64,000 nt of DNA, taken from contig NZ_MLFP01000004.1 in NCBI RefSeq assembly GCF_002095465.1, positions 310,001 through 374,000 on the forward strand, given 5' to 3'. Shown here piece after piece: positions 39,796-48,696 of the stretch; positions within the stretch are counted from its first letter, which is position 1, and every line of letters starts with the position of its first letter. A model generated the notes under the pieces. The model searched no databases. It was not told the DNA's origin and saw nothing but the letters and a program-made list of their open reading frames with translations. The position numbers were made by a program, and so were the translations under genes. The stretch is from Pantoea rodasii. GTDB lineage: Bacteria; Pseudomonadota; Gammaproteobacteria; Enterobacterales; Enterobacteriaceae.

Positions 39796-40845
39796 ATGAA
39801 AACCCGATTGCTGCTGGCGTTCGCGCTGCTCACCAGTTTGAGCGCGCCATTGCTGGCAGATGAAGATGGCGTCTCCTTTAGCCATAAGGACTGGGAACTC
39901 GCCTGCGACAACACCTTAACCTGTCGCGCGGCGGGTTACAGCGCTGAAGAGGGCGCAGGGGGATCGGTGCTGCTCACGCGTGCGGGCGGACCCAATGCGC
40001 CGACCCACGGACGTGTGGTGCTGGCCGACACTGGCGATGATGACTCCAAGCAAGTGGATGCGCTGGCGCTGTGGATTGATGACCATGCGCAGGGCGAAGT
40101 GACGAAAGCCGAGAACGATGAGTGGACGCTAACCGATGCACAAACTCAGGCACTGATTAATGCCATCAGAGGCAGCGGTAAAGTCGAGTTTCGCGGGGGG
40201 GAAGAGCCGTTTGAGCTTTCCAGCAACGGCGCGTTTGCCACATTGCTGAAGATGGACGATTCACAAGGACGCTTAAGCACGCCGGGTGCGCTGGTGCGTA
40301 AAGGCAATAAGCCCGAGAACAGCGTTCCAGCGGCAGTGGCAATGCCGGTGATCCAGCAGGTCAACGTCGAAAAAGCCGCGCCGCGTCCGCTCACTGCGGA
40401 TGAACTGACGCTGCTCAAGCCAAAGCTGATTGCTTCTCTGACCGATGACGACAGCTGCGATAATCTGGACCCGACGGATGATCAACCCGAAGAAGGCGCT
40501 GAGCCGCTGACATTAACGCCAGTGGATGACGCGCATGTGCTGATTGCCGCACTGTGCTGGCGCGGTGCCTATAACGAAGGCTATGGCTATTGGCTGATGG
40601 ATCGTGCCTTGCAGGGTAAACCGCAGCTGATCACCGATTCTGGTTCTGATTACAGTGAAGGCGTGATTTCCGAGGCACAGAAAGGGCGCGGGATTGGCGA
40701 CTGCTGGAGTACCGCAGCCTGGGTTTGGAATGGCAAAGATTTTGTGCAAAGCAGTGATGCCACCACCGGTATGTGTCGTGCGATTCGCGCTGGCGGCGCA
40801 TGGCAATTGCCAACGCTCGTCACTGATGTGAAGCCCGCATCTTAA
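39796..40845 (+). CDS. DUF1176 family exported protein
   Basis: 349 residues with a signal peptide (cleavage near LLA-DEDG). SFSHKDWELACDNTLTCRAAGY near the mature start, the cysteine pairs, and the end part CWRGAYNEGYGYWLMDR and GDCWSTAAWVWNGKDF match DUF1176. Periplasmic, function unknown. GTTACGGAGTG supplies the ribosome site. It stands alone between the accessory block and the convergent yecA. Confidence 0.82.
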   Translation: MKTRLLLAFALLTSLSAPLLADEDGVSFSHKDWELACDNTLTCRAAGYSAEEGAGGSVLLTRAGGPNAPTHGRVVLADTGDDDSKQVDALALWIDDHAQGEVTKAENDEWTLTDAQTQALINAIRGSGKVEFRGGEEPFELSSNGAFATLLKMDDSQGRLSTPGALVRKGNKPENSVPAAVAMPVIQQVNVEKAAPRPLTADELTLLKPKLIASLTDDDSCDNLDPTDDQPEEGAEPLTLTPVDDAHVLIAALCWRGAYNEGYGYWLMDRALQGKPQLITDSGSDYSEGVISEAQKGRGIGDCWSTAAWVWNGKDFVQSSDATTGMCRAIRAGGAWQLPTLVTDVKPAS

Positions 40846-40863
40846 TCCGTTTGGCTTCCCTCC

Positions 40864-40890
40864 CACAAAAAGGCGGCCTGAAGGCCGCAT
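40864..40890 (-). terminator. yecA terminator
   Basis: Minus-strand GCGGCCTTCAGGCCGC followed by CTTTTTG, about 90 bp beyond the yecA stop. A perfect 20-bp palindrome GGCAAGGGCGCGCCCTTGCC (40947-40966) lies in between. Confidence 0.75.
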
Positions 40891-40975
40891 CCTGCGCGAG
40901 TTGAATGTGCTGGATAAGCGCTATAACCGGCTTACTCCGGCTCTGGCAAGGGCGCGCCCTTGCCATGTTTTCGCG

Positions 40976-41653
40976 TTATTTACCGCAACACTGCTTGTAC
41001 TTCTTGCCGCTGCCGCACGGGCAGGGATCGTTACGGCCGGTTTTATCGCCTGCGAAGTGCGGCAGTTGCGGTTCTGGATCCGGCTGCGCCATGCGCTGCT
41101 CTTGCCAGTATTCATGCAGTTCCAGCGCCGCGGGGCGAATGGCTTCAATGCTGGCTTCAAATTCGTCCGGCGAGAAAGCTTCACGCTTTGCCAGCTCCGC
41201 TTCACTGCCGTGCAGCTTAATCGCATGCATCGCCGGTTGCAGGGTTGCCGGCAGTTGATCCCAGTCCGCATCTAGCGCCACGCCGCGCAGATAGCCATAA
41301 CACCAGTCTTCTACCACGGTGAACTCCTGACCTTCCATCTCCTGCGTGCCAAACAGGGGATCAAACTGCTCCGGAAATTCAGCCAGGCGCTCAGCAATAT
41401 CATTGAAGTGCTGGAAAATCAGCGCCATAAAGCGATCCATCTCGCGCTCGTTAGACCATTTTGGAATGTGCTTCTTGTCGCCCCACATCGCTACCAGCCA
41501 CTCACTCGGTTCGATGTCATTCGGGCCGGAGAGCAGGGCAGTCAGCATGCCATCCAGCTCGGAGGTATCGACCACCGACTGTTCATTGCCGTACTTCTCC
41601 AGCATATCTTCCAGCCAGTTCAGTTCTTTTTCGGTTAACGGGCCTTGGTTCAT
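40976..41653 (-). CDS. yecA: YecA/UPF0149 family protein with SEC-C zinc motif
   Basis: 225 residues. The N-terminal part is the YgfB/YecA helical domain ([29 protein letters not shown]). The C-terminus [18 protein letters not shown] is the SEC-C zinc motif, as at the end of SecA. In E. coli YecA binds the ribosome via this motif. The sequence matches E. coli YecA along its whole length. Single gene with its own terminator. Confidence 0.95.
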   Translation of the reverse strand: MNQGPLTEKELNWLEDMLEKYGNEQSVVDTSELDGMLTALLSGPNDIEPSEWLVAMWGDKKHIPKWSNEREMDRFMALIFQHFNDIAERLAEFPEQFDPLFGTQEMEGQEFTVVEDWCYGYLRGVALDADWDQLPATLQPAMHAIKLHGSEAELAKREAFSPDEFEASIEAIRPAALELHEYWQEQRMAQPDPEPQLPHFAGDKTGRNDPCPCGSGKKYKQCCGK

Positions 41654-41861
41654 ACGGCATCTCCTGTGCGGTGCGGGTGGGCAAAAAATTGACGGCGCGA
41701 TTATAGCGGGAAGCGACGTGGATTTACCGCTTTTTGCATATCGATTGCTGAAGCTTTCCTAAAAATCATTCGCCATAACATATTGCACAACAGTATTGGC
41801 TGGAATGGATGGCTAATGGCAGCGTAAACACAGAATTTCTCAGGATTAAGGATGCATTAGT

Positions 41862-42877
41862 ATGGCGGAAACTTTGCCGGTACTGGATTTAGCGCTGCTG
41901 GAACTCCCGGATGCTGACCAGTCGCCTTATCTCGCCGAACTGCGCAACACGGCGCGCGATGTCGGTTTTTCTATCTGATCAATCATGGCATCAATCCACA
42001 GCTGCTGCAGAACGTGCCAAGCATCACGCAGGCGTTTTTTGCCCTGCCGGATGAGGAGAAGCAGCGTGTCTCGATGATCCACTCACCGCACTTCCGCGGC
42101 TACAACCGGGCTGGCGTGGAATATACCCGTGAGCAACGCGACCAACGTGAGCAGTTTGATATTGGCGCGGAACGGGTGGCGTTGGCGTTACAAGCCGGCG
42201 ATCCCGCATGGAAGCGTCTGCAGGGGCCAAATCTATGGCCAGAGGCGTTGCCGCAACTCAGGCCGGTGATCCACGCGTGGCAGCAGGCGATGACTGGCAT
42301 TGCATTGCGCCTGCTGCGCGCGTTCGCCAAATCATTGTCGCTGCCGCCAGATGCGTTTGATGCGCTGTACGGCACGCATCCCAACGAACATGTGAAGCTG
42401 ATTCGCTATCCCGGACAGGCAGACAGTGCCAGCCAGCAGGGCGTCGGTGCGCATAAAGACTCAGGCTTCCTGACGTTTCTGTTACAGGATGATCAACCCG
42501 GCTTACAGGTTGAAGTGACGCCGGATAACTGGGTGGATGCATTGCCAAAACCGGGTGCATTTGTCGTGAACATCGGAGAACTGTTAGAGATTGCCACCAA
42601 TGGTTATTTGCGCGCCACGGTGCATCGCGTGGTGTCGCCACCCGCGCGCAACGAGCGTGTGTCGATCGCCTTTTTCCTCGGCGCGCAGCTGGATGCCGAA
42701 GTGCCGATTTATCAATTACCGCCGCAGCTGGCTTCTGAAGCACGTGGTCCGACCAGCGATCCCACCAACCCGCTACTGCGTGAAGTGGGCTGGAACTATC
42801 TCAAAGGGCGTTTGCGATCGCATCGCGACGTGGCAGCGCGTTACTACGCCGACGCCCATAACACTGTTCAATCATAA
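41862..42877 (+). CDS. 2-oxoglutarate/Fe(II)-dependent dioxygenase (frame broken once)
   Basis: ATG 41862 begins MAETLPVLDLALLELPDAD. The frame shifts at 41966-41970, where five T should be six; restored, it continues GFFYLINHG and gives 338 residues, normal for the isopenicillin N synthase-like family. Iron ligands are in AHKDSGFLTF (H, D) and in ATVHRVV (H), with RVSIAFF carrying the 2-oxoglutarate arginine. The substrate is unknown. It ends 18 bp before a MetQ-like binding protein gene on the same strand, suggesting the oxygenase acts on what that protein imports. Confidence 0.87.
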
Positions 42878-42895
42878 TAAAAGTAAGGAAAGCAC

Positions 42896-43678
42896 ATGAC
42901 TAAAAAGGTGATAGCAACCCTGGCACTGCTCTCGGTATTGAGCACTTATGCTTCGGCAGCTGCATTGCGCGTGGCGGCCGATCCGGTACCGCATAGCGAA
43001 ATCCTCAACCACATCAAAGAAACCGATAAAAAACTCGATCTGAAAGTGATTGAGCTTAACGGCAATCTGAACGCCAATGAGCTGTTAGCGCGCGGCGATG
43101 TGGATGCTAACTATTTCCAGCATGTGCCTTATTTGCGCGATCAGGAAAAAGCCCTGGGTGAGAAATTTGCGGTGGTGGCGACGGTGCATATTGAGCCGTT
43201 GGGCATTTATTCGCATAAAGTGAAATCACTGAAAGATTTGCCTGATGGCGCGCAGGTTGCCGTGCCGAATAATGTCACCAACCTCAGTCGTGCACTCTAT
43301 CTGCTGCAGGCCAACGGTTTGATTAAGTTAAAGGACAGCAATGCCAGTACCTTAGTAACGACGGCGGATATTAGTGATAACCCGCATCATCTGAAGATCA
43401 TTGGAATCGAGTCGCCGCAGTTGCCGCGTGCACTGGATGATGCACAGTTAGCGATCATCAACGGCAACTACGCGTTACAGGCGGGTTTAGTACCGTCGAA
43501 AGATGCGCTGGCGCTGGAACAGGCCAAAGATAATCCGTATGCCAATGTGCTGGTGACCACGCCAAAACTGGCGCATGACCCGCGCATCCTTGAACTAGCA
43601 AAAGATCTGGAGTCAAAGCAAACTGCTGAATTTATCAACCAGCACTATAAAGGTTCGGTGATTCCAGTGAATCAATAA
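42896..43678 (+). CDS. MetQ/NlpA-family solute-binding protein without lipobox
   Basis: 260 residues. After a signal peptide ending AYASA-AA there is no cysteine, so it is soluble rather than a lipoprotein as MetQ is. LRVAADPVPHSEILN, DVDANYFQHVPYL and PNNVTNLSRALYLLQ are family signatures. Relatives bind methionine and other amino-acid-like ligands. No matching ATPase or permease gene is here. It is cotranscribed with the upstream dioxygenase; GTAAGGAAA is the ribosome site. A CCACCTG...CAGGTGG hairpin (43687-43708) follows. Confidence 0.88.
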   Translation: MTKKVIATLALLSVLSTYASAAALRVAADPVPHSEILNHIKETDKKLDLKVIELNGNLNANELLARGDVDANYFQHVPYLRDQEKALGEKFAVVATVHIEPLGIYSHKVKSLKDLPDGAQVAVPNNVTNLSRALYLLQANGLIKLKDSNASTLVTTADISDNPHHLKIIGIESPQLPRALDDAQLAIINGNYALQAGLVPSKDALALEQAKDNPYANVLVTTPKLAHDPRILELAKDLESKQTAEFINQHYKGSVIPVNQ

Positions 43679-43821
43679 TCCCTGCCGCCACCTGTTTCTG
43701 GCAGGTGGTGATTACCCTCTTCTGTGTTATATTTCGCCACAAATATTCACCGCACGTTTTGCTAAAAATAAAAAATAGTATATAAATCAATTGCTATGAA
43801 AACTTTCACCAGGATCTATGG

Positions 43822-45003
43822 ATGATGCAACGCATCATTCCGCTTGTGCTGTTGTTGTGCTGCAGTCTGCTGCTGAGCGCGTGTGGCACGCTGTCACAGA
43901 CATCCGCGCCGGTGGGCGATAAAGTCTATCTTTCCCACGCAACCTTCAATGAAAACGTCGATGACATCGTGCGGCACTACATGCAGCAGAAGCAGGTGTC
44001 GGGCATCAGCATCGCGATTATCCATCAGCGCCAGCCAGCGAAGTTTTACAGTTATGGCGTGACCGACTCGACTCGACGTTATCCGATTACGCCGGATACG
44101 CTCTTTGCACTTGGCTCGCTCAGTAAAGGCATGACGGCGGAAGTGATCATTGAGCTGGTGGATCGCGGGGAGTTGCACTGGAATGACACGCTCGCCACGC
44201 TGCTGCCACCAGGTGTGCCGCTCAGTGAAGACGCGAAACGCATCACGCTGCTGCAATTGGTCACGCATACCTCTGGTTTGCCGCGTCAGGATATGGATCT
44301 GCCGATGTTTATGAAATTTATGGCTTATCTGCGCAGCGGTGAGAATTTTTACGGTAACCTCGATAGTGATGCGGTGCTCAGTTATCTGGCTGATTTTGAC
44401 GCGCCAGCAAAACCGGCGGCAGAGTATTCCAATTTGGGCTATGCGCTGCTCGGCTATATCCTCAAACACCGTTTGCATCAGGACATCGAAACGCTGGCGC
44501 AACGCAATCTGTTTCAGCCACTTGGCATGACCAGCAGCAGTTTCAAACCGCAGACCCTGCGCGGCTATCCGCAACGTGCGTTAGGGCATGCAGGCGATCA
44601 GCCCAAACTCATTTCGCGTGGTGAACTGACGCCGGACTGGGCATTTACCAATAACATGGTGGCCGCCGCCAGCCTTTACAGCAACGCGCGCGATTTGATT
44701 CGCTATCTGGATGCGCATCTGCACGATGACGCCAGTACGCCCATCAACGCCGCTTTCGCGCAAGTTAGCCACGGTTATGAGCAGCATGGTAACCAGTCGC
44801 AAAATATTGCCTGGGTAACGGATACCTATGGTCAGCAGAAGATTACCTATCAGGTTGGCTATATCGGTGGCTACTCAAGTTTTATTGGTTTTGATAAACA
44901 AAACGGCAATGCGATAGTGGTGCTGCAGAATGCGTTTAACTGGAGCAATTATCTCGGTATCGCACTGCTAATGGATTTGGCGCAGAAGAACCAGGCGGAG
45001 TAA
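43822..45003 (+). CDS. Serine hydrolase, beta-lactamase/class C type, lipoprotein
   Basis: 393 residues. A lipobox LSAC puts the lipid cysteine at C21. The catalytic SxxK is S99-L-S-K102, and the tyrosine motif YSNLGY lies near 203. The third motif may be HAG/VGYIGGYSS. It belongs to the AmpC/EstB/DD-peptidase-like group, which includes esterases and peptidases. The lipid anchor and lack of an AmpR neighbour make a resistance role unlikely. Monocistronic. Confidence 0.85.
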   Translation: MMQRIIPLVLLLCCSLLLSACGTLSQTSAPVGDKVYLSHATFNENVDDIVRHYMQQKQVSGISIAIIHQRQPAKFYSYGVTDSTRRYPITPDTLFALGSLSKGMTAEVIIELVDRGELHWNDTLATLLPPGVPLSEDAKRITLLQLVTHTSGLPRQDMDLPMFMKFMAYLRSGENFYGNLDSDAVLSYLADFDAPAKPAAEYSNLGYALLGYILKHRLHQDIETLAQRNLFQPLGMTSSSFKPQTLRGYPQRALGHAGDQPKLISRGELTPDWAFTNNMVAAASLYSNARDLIRYLDAHLHDDASTPINAAFAQVSHGYEQHGNQSQNIAWVTDTYGQQKITYQVGYIGGYSSFIGFDKQNGNAIVVLQNAFNWSNYLGIALLMDLAQKNQAE

Positions 45004-45163
45004 TGAACATGGTTGCTTGCAATTTTACTGCGCCAAAAGTCGCTTTTGCTGAGGTATGCTGTGCAGCGAAATTTGACGCGCAAAGCGCGCCGCGGGAACC
45101 TTCTGCGTGCTGCACTTGTCAGTAAATTGGACAGTTAATAATTAACCAGAGTGGAAATCACCA

Positions 45164-45658
45164 ATGCGCAGGACACACGTCACCCTTCTTTCTGCAGGAA
45201 TTTTTCTGGGCGCTTTGAGCCTGACTCCAGCCGCACTGGCTGAAGGCGAGCAAACGGATAACGTACCCCCTCCACCGCAGGTGCAGCAGACCGCACCCGA
45301 CGCACAGACGCAGGCTCCTGCTGCTGATGCGCCGGCCAGCACTGAACCGGCGGAATCTTCCGGCGATGTGGCTCCGATTCGCCCATCACAAAACGGTATG
45401 CAAGATGCGCCTGCCGGGCAGAATAATTACGATCTGAATACCATTATTATCGACTACAAAGAGTACAAAGTCGGTGATGTGGTGCCAGATGAGTACCGTA
45501 AAAAGCAGTACACCATTGTGGAGTGGCAGCCGCGTCACCTGCCAGCACCGCAGCCGGGTACCCACTGGGCTTATATCAATGCTAACTACATCCTGATCAC
45601 CGACGATAGCGGCAAAATCGTGATGGGTAAATCTGGCGATATCTTCTTTAAGGGCTAA
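45164..45658 (+). CDS. RcnB-family periplasmic protein
   Basis: 164 residues. A signal peptide (cleavage near ALA-EGEQ) is followed by a Pro/Gln/Ala-rich linker (about 28-80). The C-terminal RcnB domain reads YKVGDVVPDEYRKKQYTI, then LPAPQPGTHWAYINANYILI. RcnB of E. coli affects nickel/cobalt export through RcnA; no rcnA or rcnR is nearby, so metal linkage is only by family. Monocistronic; start has CAGAGTGGAAATCACC upstream. Confidence 0.82.
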   Translation: MRRTHVTLLSAGIFLGALSLTPAALAEGEQTDNVPPPPQVQQTAPDAQTQAPAADAPASTEPAESSGDVAPIRPSQNGMQDAPAGQNNYDLNTIIIDYKEYKVGDVVPDEYRKKQYTIVEWQPRHLPAPQPGTHWAYINANYILITDDSGKIVMGKSGDIFFKG

Positions 45659-45678
45659 TTTCCCTTTGTTGGGCGTGC

Positions 45679-47163
45679 TCAGGTGCGCCCACGTTCGATT
45701 ACTGTTACGCATTGCGCAATTTGCGCGACGCCCGCGATAATCTGGCTACTACTGGTGTTGCCGTAGCCCAGCACCAACCCTTGTTGCTTTTCCTGCCCGA
45801 TATAAAAGCTCGACAATGCGCCAGGCGCGTAACCCCGGGGGATTAAGTGATCCACCAACGCCACATCCTGTTGTTCATCAGACAAACTCAGCACCAGATG
45901 CATGCCACAATCGCCGCCCAACAGCCGCACCTGCGCACCCAATGCTAACTGTAACGCCTCTCGCAAGTAGCCCTGACGCTGACGATATAAACGACGCATT
46001 TTGCTTAAGTGCCGACCATAGTCGCCGCTGCTGAGGAACCGCGCGAGCGCTATCTGTTCAGGACGGTTACCCCCGCGCAACAGTTCGTGTAACGCCGGAC
46101 GCAAGAGTGGCACCAGCTGAGGGGGCAACACCATAAATCCGATGCGCAGCGCCGGGAATAGCGTTTTACTGAAGGATCCCACGTAAATAACCGGCGTGGG
46201 CTGCATCATTCCCTGCATTGCCGCGATGGGCTCACCGCTGTAACGGAAATCACTGTCGTAATCGTCTTCAATAATCCAGCTCTGATGTTGCTGTGCCGCC
46301 GCGAGCAGTGCCAGACGACGCGGTGCGCTCATCACCACGCCAGTAGGATATTGGTGGGTTGGTGTGGTGTAAATCAGGCGTGGCGGACGTTGTTGCCAAT
46401 CGCTGGATTGCGGGGATAAGCCCTGCGCATCCACCGCAATAGGTTCAATACGCATGTCACCGAGGCGCATTGCGGCTTTGGCACCGCGATAGCCGGGTTC
46501 TTCAACCCAGCCAATGTCGCCACGTTGGCTGAGTAGCGATACACACAGCGTTAGCGCCTGCTGCGCACCTTCAGTGATCACGATTTGCTCAGCGGTACAA
46601 CGCACGCCGCGTGCCACAGCCAGATGCTGTGCCAGCGCTTCACGCAAGGAATGCTCGCCCAGAGGATCGCCATACCCTAATAGTTGCTGTGGCGAGTGCT
46701 GCATCACTCGATTGAGCGTACGTCGCCACTGGGCAAGCGGAAAGTGTGCGAGTGCAGGAATACCCGGACGCAGCGCCAGCTCCTGACTCAGAATGCGATG
46801 ACCAGAACGGAGCTGCGCAACGCGCGGTGACAGCGCTATCGCGCATTCACTGACATCATGGCGCCTGGCGACCGGCAGTTGCGCGATTGAACTGATGTGG
46901 CTGCCCTGGCGGTCGCTCACGATAAACCCCTCCGCCTGCAACTGCGCCCAAACACCGGTAACGGTATTGCGTGACACGCTGAGATCGGCAGCCAGCTGGC
47001 GTGTGGCCGGTAAACGCGTACCCGCTGAGAGCACACCGTTCAGAATGGCTTGCTTAAACCGCTGCAGAAGCTGCTGTTGCAGCGTCAGATCGCTGCGAGC
47101 CGCCAGCGGGGCCAGTAATAGATTGTGCAGCTCGCGATCGTTCATGGTGATTTGTGGACCCAT
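45679..47163 (-). CDS. MocR-type regulator (GntR winged helix plus aminotransferase fold)
   Basis: 494 residues, or 488 from the ATG at 47145. Winged helix near 40-80 (GTRLPATRQLAADLSVSRNT), then the aminotransferase domain with WIIEDDYDSDF and the PLP lysine K333 in GSFSKTLFP. It is closest in style to PdxR. A GNAT gene starts divergently 84 bp away and is the likely target. It is the second MocR in the window and differs clearly from the one at 28127. Confidence 0.9.
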   Translation of the reverse strand: MGPQITMNDRELHNLLLAPLAARSDLTLQQQLLQRFKQAILNGVLSAGTRLPATRQLAADLSVSRNTVTGVWAQLQAEGFIVSDRQGSHISSIAQLPVARRHDVSECAIALSPRVAQLRSGHRILSQELALRPGIPALAHFPLAQWRRTLNRVMQHSPQQLLGYGDPLGEHSLREALAQHLAVARGVRCTAEQIVITEGAQQALTLCVSLLSQRGDIGWVEEPGYRGAKAAMRLGDMRIEPIAVDAQGLSPQSSDWQQRPPRLIYTTPTHQYPTGVVMSAPRRLALLAAAQQHQSWIIEDDYDSDFRYSGEPIAAMQGMMQPTPVIYVGSFSKTLFPALRIGFMVLPPQLVPLLRPALHELLRGGNRPEQIALARFLSSGDYGRHLSKMRRLYRQRQGYLREALQLALGAQVRLLGGDCGMHLVLSLSDEQQDVALVDHLIPRGYAPGALSSFYIGQEKQQGLVLGYGNTSSSQIIAGVAQIAQCVTVIERGRT

Positions 47164-47247
47164 AGATTTTATCGAATGTGGTGCTTTTTAACATGCCAGT
47201 TAAGTGGCACGCTGTGCAACAGGCTTAGACAAACAGGGAACTGGACT

Positions 47248-47952
47248 ATGACGCAACACACCAATACCTTCGGACAACCGGTTGGTGCACCATTGCCGGA
47301 TTGGCAACCATGCAGCTGGCCGTCTTATGAGACTTTCACCGGCCACTACTGCCGCCTGGAACCCTTGAGTGCGCAACGCCACGCTCGCGATCTTTATGCT
47401 GCTTATGCACAGGCGAGAGACGGGCGCGACTGGACCTATATGTTTGCTGAGCCTTTCGCCGATGAGGAGGCCTATCTGGCCAATGCCCGCAAAATTGAGC
47501 AGGGACGCGACCCAATGCATTTCGCGGTGATTGATCTGCACAGCCAGCGTGCAGTCGGGACGTTGGCGCTGATGCGCATCGACACCACGCACGGTGTGAT
47601 GGAAGTGGGGCATGTGGCGTTTTCACCGCTGCTTAAGCAAACCCGCATGGCAACGGAAGCGCACTATCTGCTGATGCGCTATGCCTTTGATCAGCTAGGC
47701 TATCGTCGCTACGAATGGAAATGCGACAGCTGCAATCTACCCTCACGCCTGGCAGCATTACGCTTGGGTTTCCAGTTTGAAGGCATCTTTCGTCAGGCAA
47801 TCGTATACAAAGGCCGCAGCCGCGACACCTGCTGGTTCTCCGTTATTGATGGGGAGTGGCCGCAGTTGAAACAGGCCTTTGAGCGCTGGCTGGCAGCAGA
47901 CAATTTCAATGAGGATGGAACGCAGCGCGCAAAGTTGCAGGCGCTGCGCTAA
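47248..47952 (+). CDS. GNAT acetyltransferase (RimJ/RimL type)
   Basis: 234 residues from ATG 47248; a longer frame upstream runs through the divergent promoter and is rejected. The layout (YCRLEPLSAQRHARDLY, GTLALMRID, VGHVAFSPLLKQTRMATEA, YEWKCDSCNLPSRLAA, LGFQFEGIFRQAI) is that of the RimJ/RimL-like acetyltransferase group. Target unknown. The neighbouring MocR regulator suggests control by an amine-related signal. Confidence 0.88.
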   Translation: MTQHTNTFGQPVGAPLPDWQPCSWPSYETFTGHYCRLEPLSAQRHARDLYAAYAQARDGRDWTYMFAEPFADEEAYLANARKIEQGRDPMHFAVIDLHSQRAVGTLALMRIDTTHGVMEVGHVAFSPLLKQTRMATEAHYLLMRYAFDQLGYRRYEWKCDSCNLPSRLAALRLGFQFEGIFRQAIVYKGRSRDTCWFSVIDGEWPQLKQAFERWLAADNFNEDGTQRAKLQALR

Positions 47953-47963
47953 GAGCATGTCGA

Positions 47964-47986
47964 CAGCCGGGTGAGATGCCCGGTTC
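47964..47986. terminator. Hairpin between convergent genes
   Basis: AGCCGGG-TGAGAT-GCCCGGTT lies between the GNAT gene and the convergent coiled-coil gene. It lacks a clear T-run, so a weak bidirectional end is likely. Confidence 0.4.
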
Positions 47987-48497
47987 AGTTGCTTAACATA
48001 TATTTGGTGGTAAACGCGATCAATGTGGTGGCGATAGTAAACATGATGCGCCTCATCCAGACATTGTCTTGTTTTAGCTCCGCAAAACCAATCTGCATGC
48101 GTTGATCTAATTCGTTAAATTTAGCATCGTGCTGTTCGAGTTTTTCATCAATTTTCTCAAACCTTTGGTCGATTTTCTCAAACCTCTGGTCAATTTTCTC
48201 AAACCTCTGGTCAATTTTTTCAAATCTCTGGTCGATTTTCTCAAATCTTGCATCGATTTTGTCAAATCGCTGATTGACCTCCGTTTCGAATTTGTCGACA
48301 CGCCCTTCAAGAGAATCAATGCGATGGTTGGTTGCTCTTTGTTCCCGTGCCAGGGTTTCCATTGCTTGCGATAAGTCGAATTTGGTTAAGGTATTCTCTT
48401 GCTGCATTTCAGCAAAAATATCCACCATAACTTCGGCCTGCTTGTCCGCAACGCCCGCGTCCTGCAACGCTTTATAGGCTTTATGAGTGTTAAGCAT
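47985..48497 (-). CDS. Membrane-anchored coiled-coil protein with tandem heptad repeats (DUF1640-like)
   Basis: 170 residues from ATG 48495-48497. The N-terminus LNTHKAYKALQDAGVADKQAE resembles DUF1640, small coiled-coil proteins related to mitochondrial CCDC90. The centre is a long coiled coil with five near-perfect RFEKIDQ heptads, followed by a C-terminal membrane helix (RIMFTIATTLIAFTTKYML). It is probably a trimeric or dimeric rod on the inner membrane facing the cytoplasm. The heptads come from a 21-bp DNA repeat, so copy number may vary between strains. Function unknown. Confidence 0.8.
   Translation of the reverse strand: MLNTHKAYKALQDAGVADKQAEVMVDIFAEMQQENTLTKFDLSQAMETLAREQRATNHRIDSLEGRVDKFETEVNQRFDKIDARFEKIDQRFEKIDQRFEKIDQRFEKIDQRFEKIDEKLEQHDAKFNELDQRMQIGFAELKQDNVWMRRIMFTIATTLIAFTTKYMLSN
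48156..48265. repeat. 21-bp minisatellite inside the coiled-coil gene
   Basis: Five units of the type CTCTGGTCAATTTTCTCAAAC follow one another with few differences, each encoding one RFEKIDQ heptad on the minus strand; a diverged sixth (RFDKIDA) flanks them. The period is a multiple of three, so gain or loss keeps the frame. Confidence 0.85.
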
Positions 48498-48645
48498 TGT
48501 CAATATCATCCTTATTTCCTCTGGTGTCTTTCCGTGAAGATGGAAGCCTATCCAGTGGGTGATAGTTCCTCAATGTTACGATGTGGATTTTGCGCGCTGT
48601 CTCGAAAAAAATCAATGCTTACAACAAGTAACGGGAATGGCTAAT

Positions 48646-48673
48646 GAAAAAGGCCTGCGCATTGGCAGGCCTT
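48646..48673 (-). terminator. opgB terminator
   Basis: Minus-strand AGGCCTGC-CAATGC-GCAGGCCT followed by TTTTC, 24 bp beyond the opgB stop. Confidence 0.85.
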
Positions 48674-48696
48674 GGTTTATCGCGATTGGGTCAACG

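Noticed and set aside
30600..40000. Direct repeat of the leuX 3' end marking an island boundary
   Set aside because: None was noticed by eye; CTTCGGCAC-like matches inside flhA are short and coding.
47125..47247. 41-codon N-terminal extension of the GNAT gene
   Set aside because: It would cross the divergent promoter and the start of the MocR gene; ATG 47248 fits the family.
48156..48265. CRISPR-like array
   Set aside because: Repeats are directly adjacent with no spacers, the unit is 21 bp and it encodes heptads, so it is a coding minisatellite.
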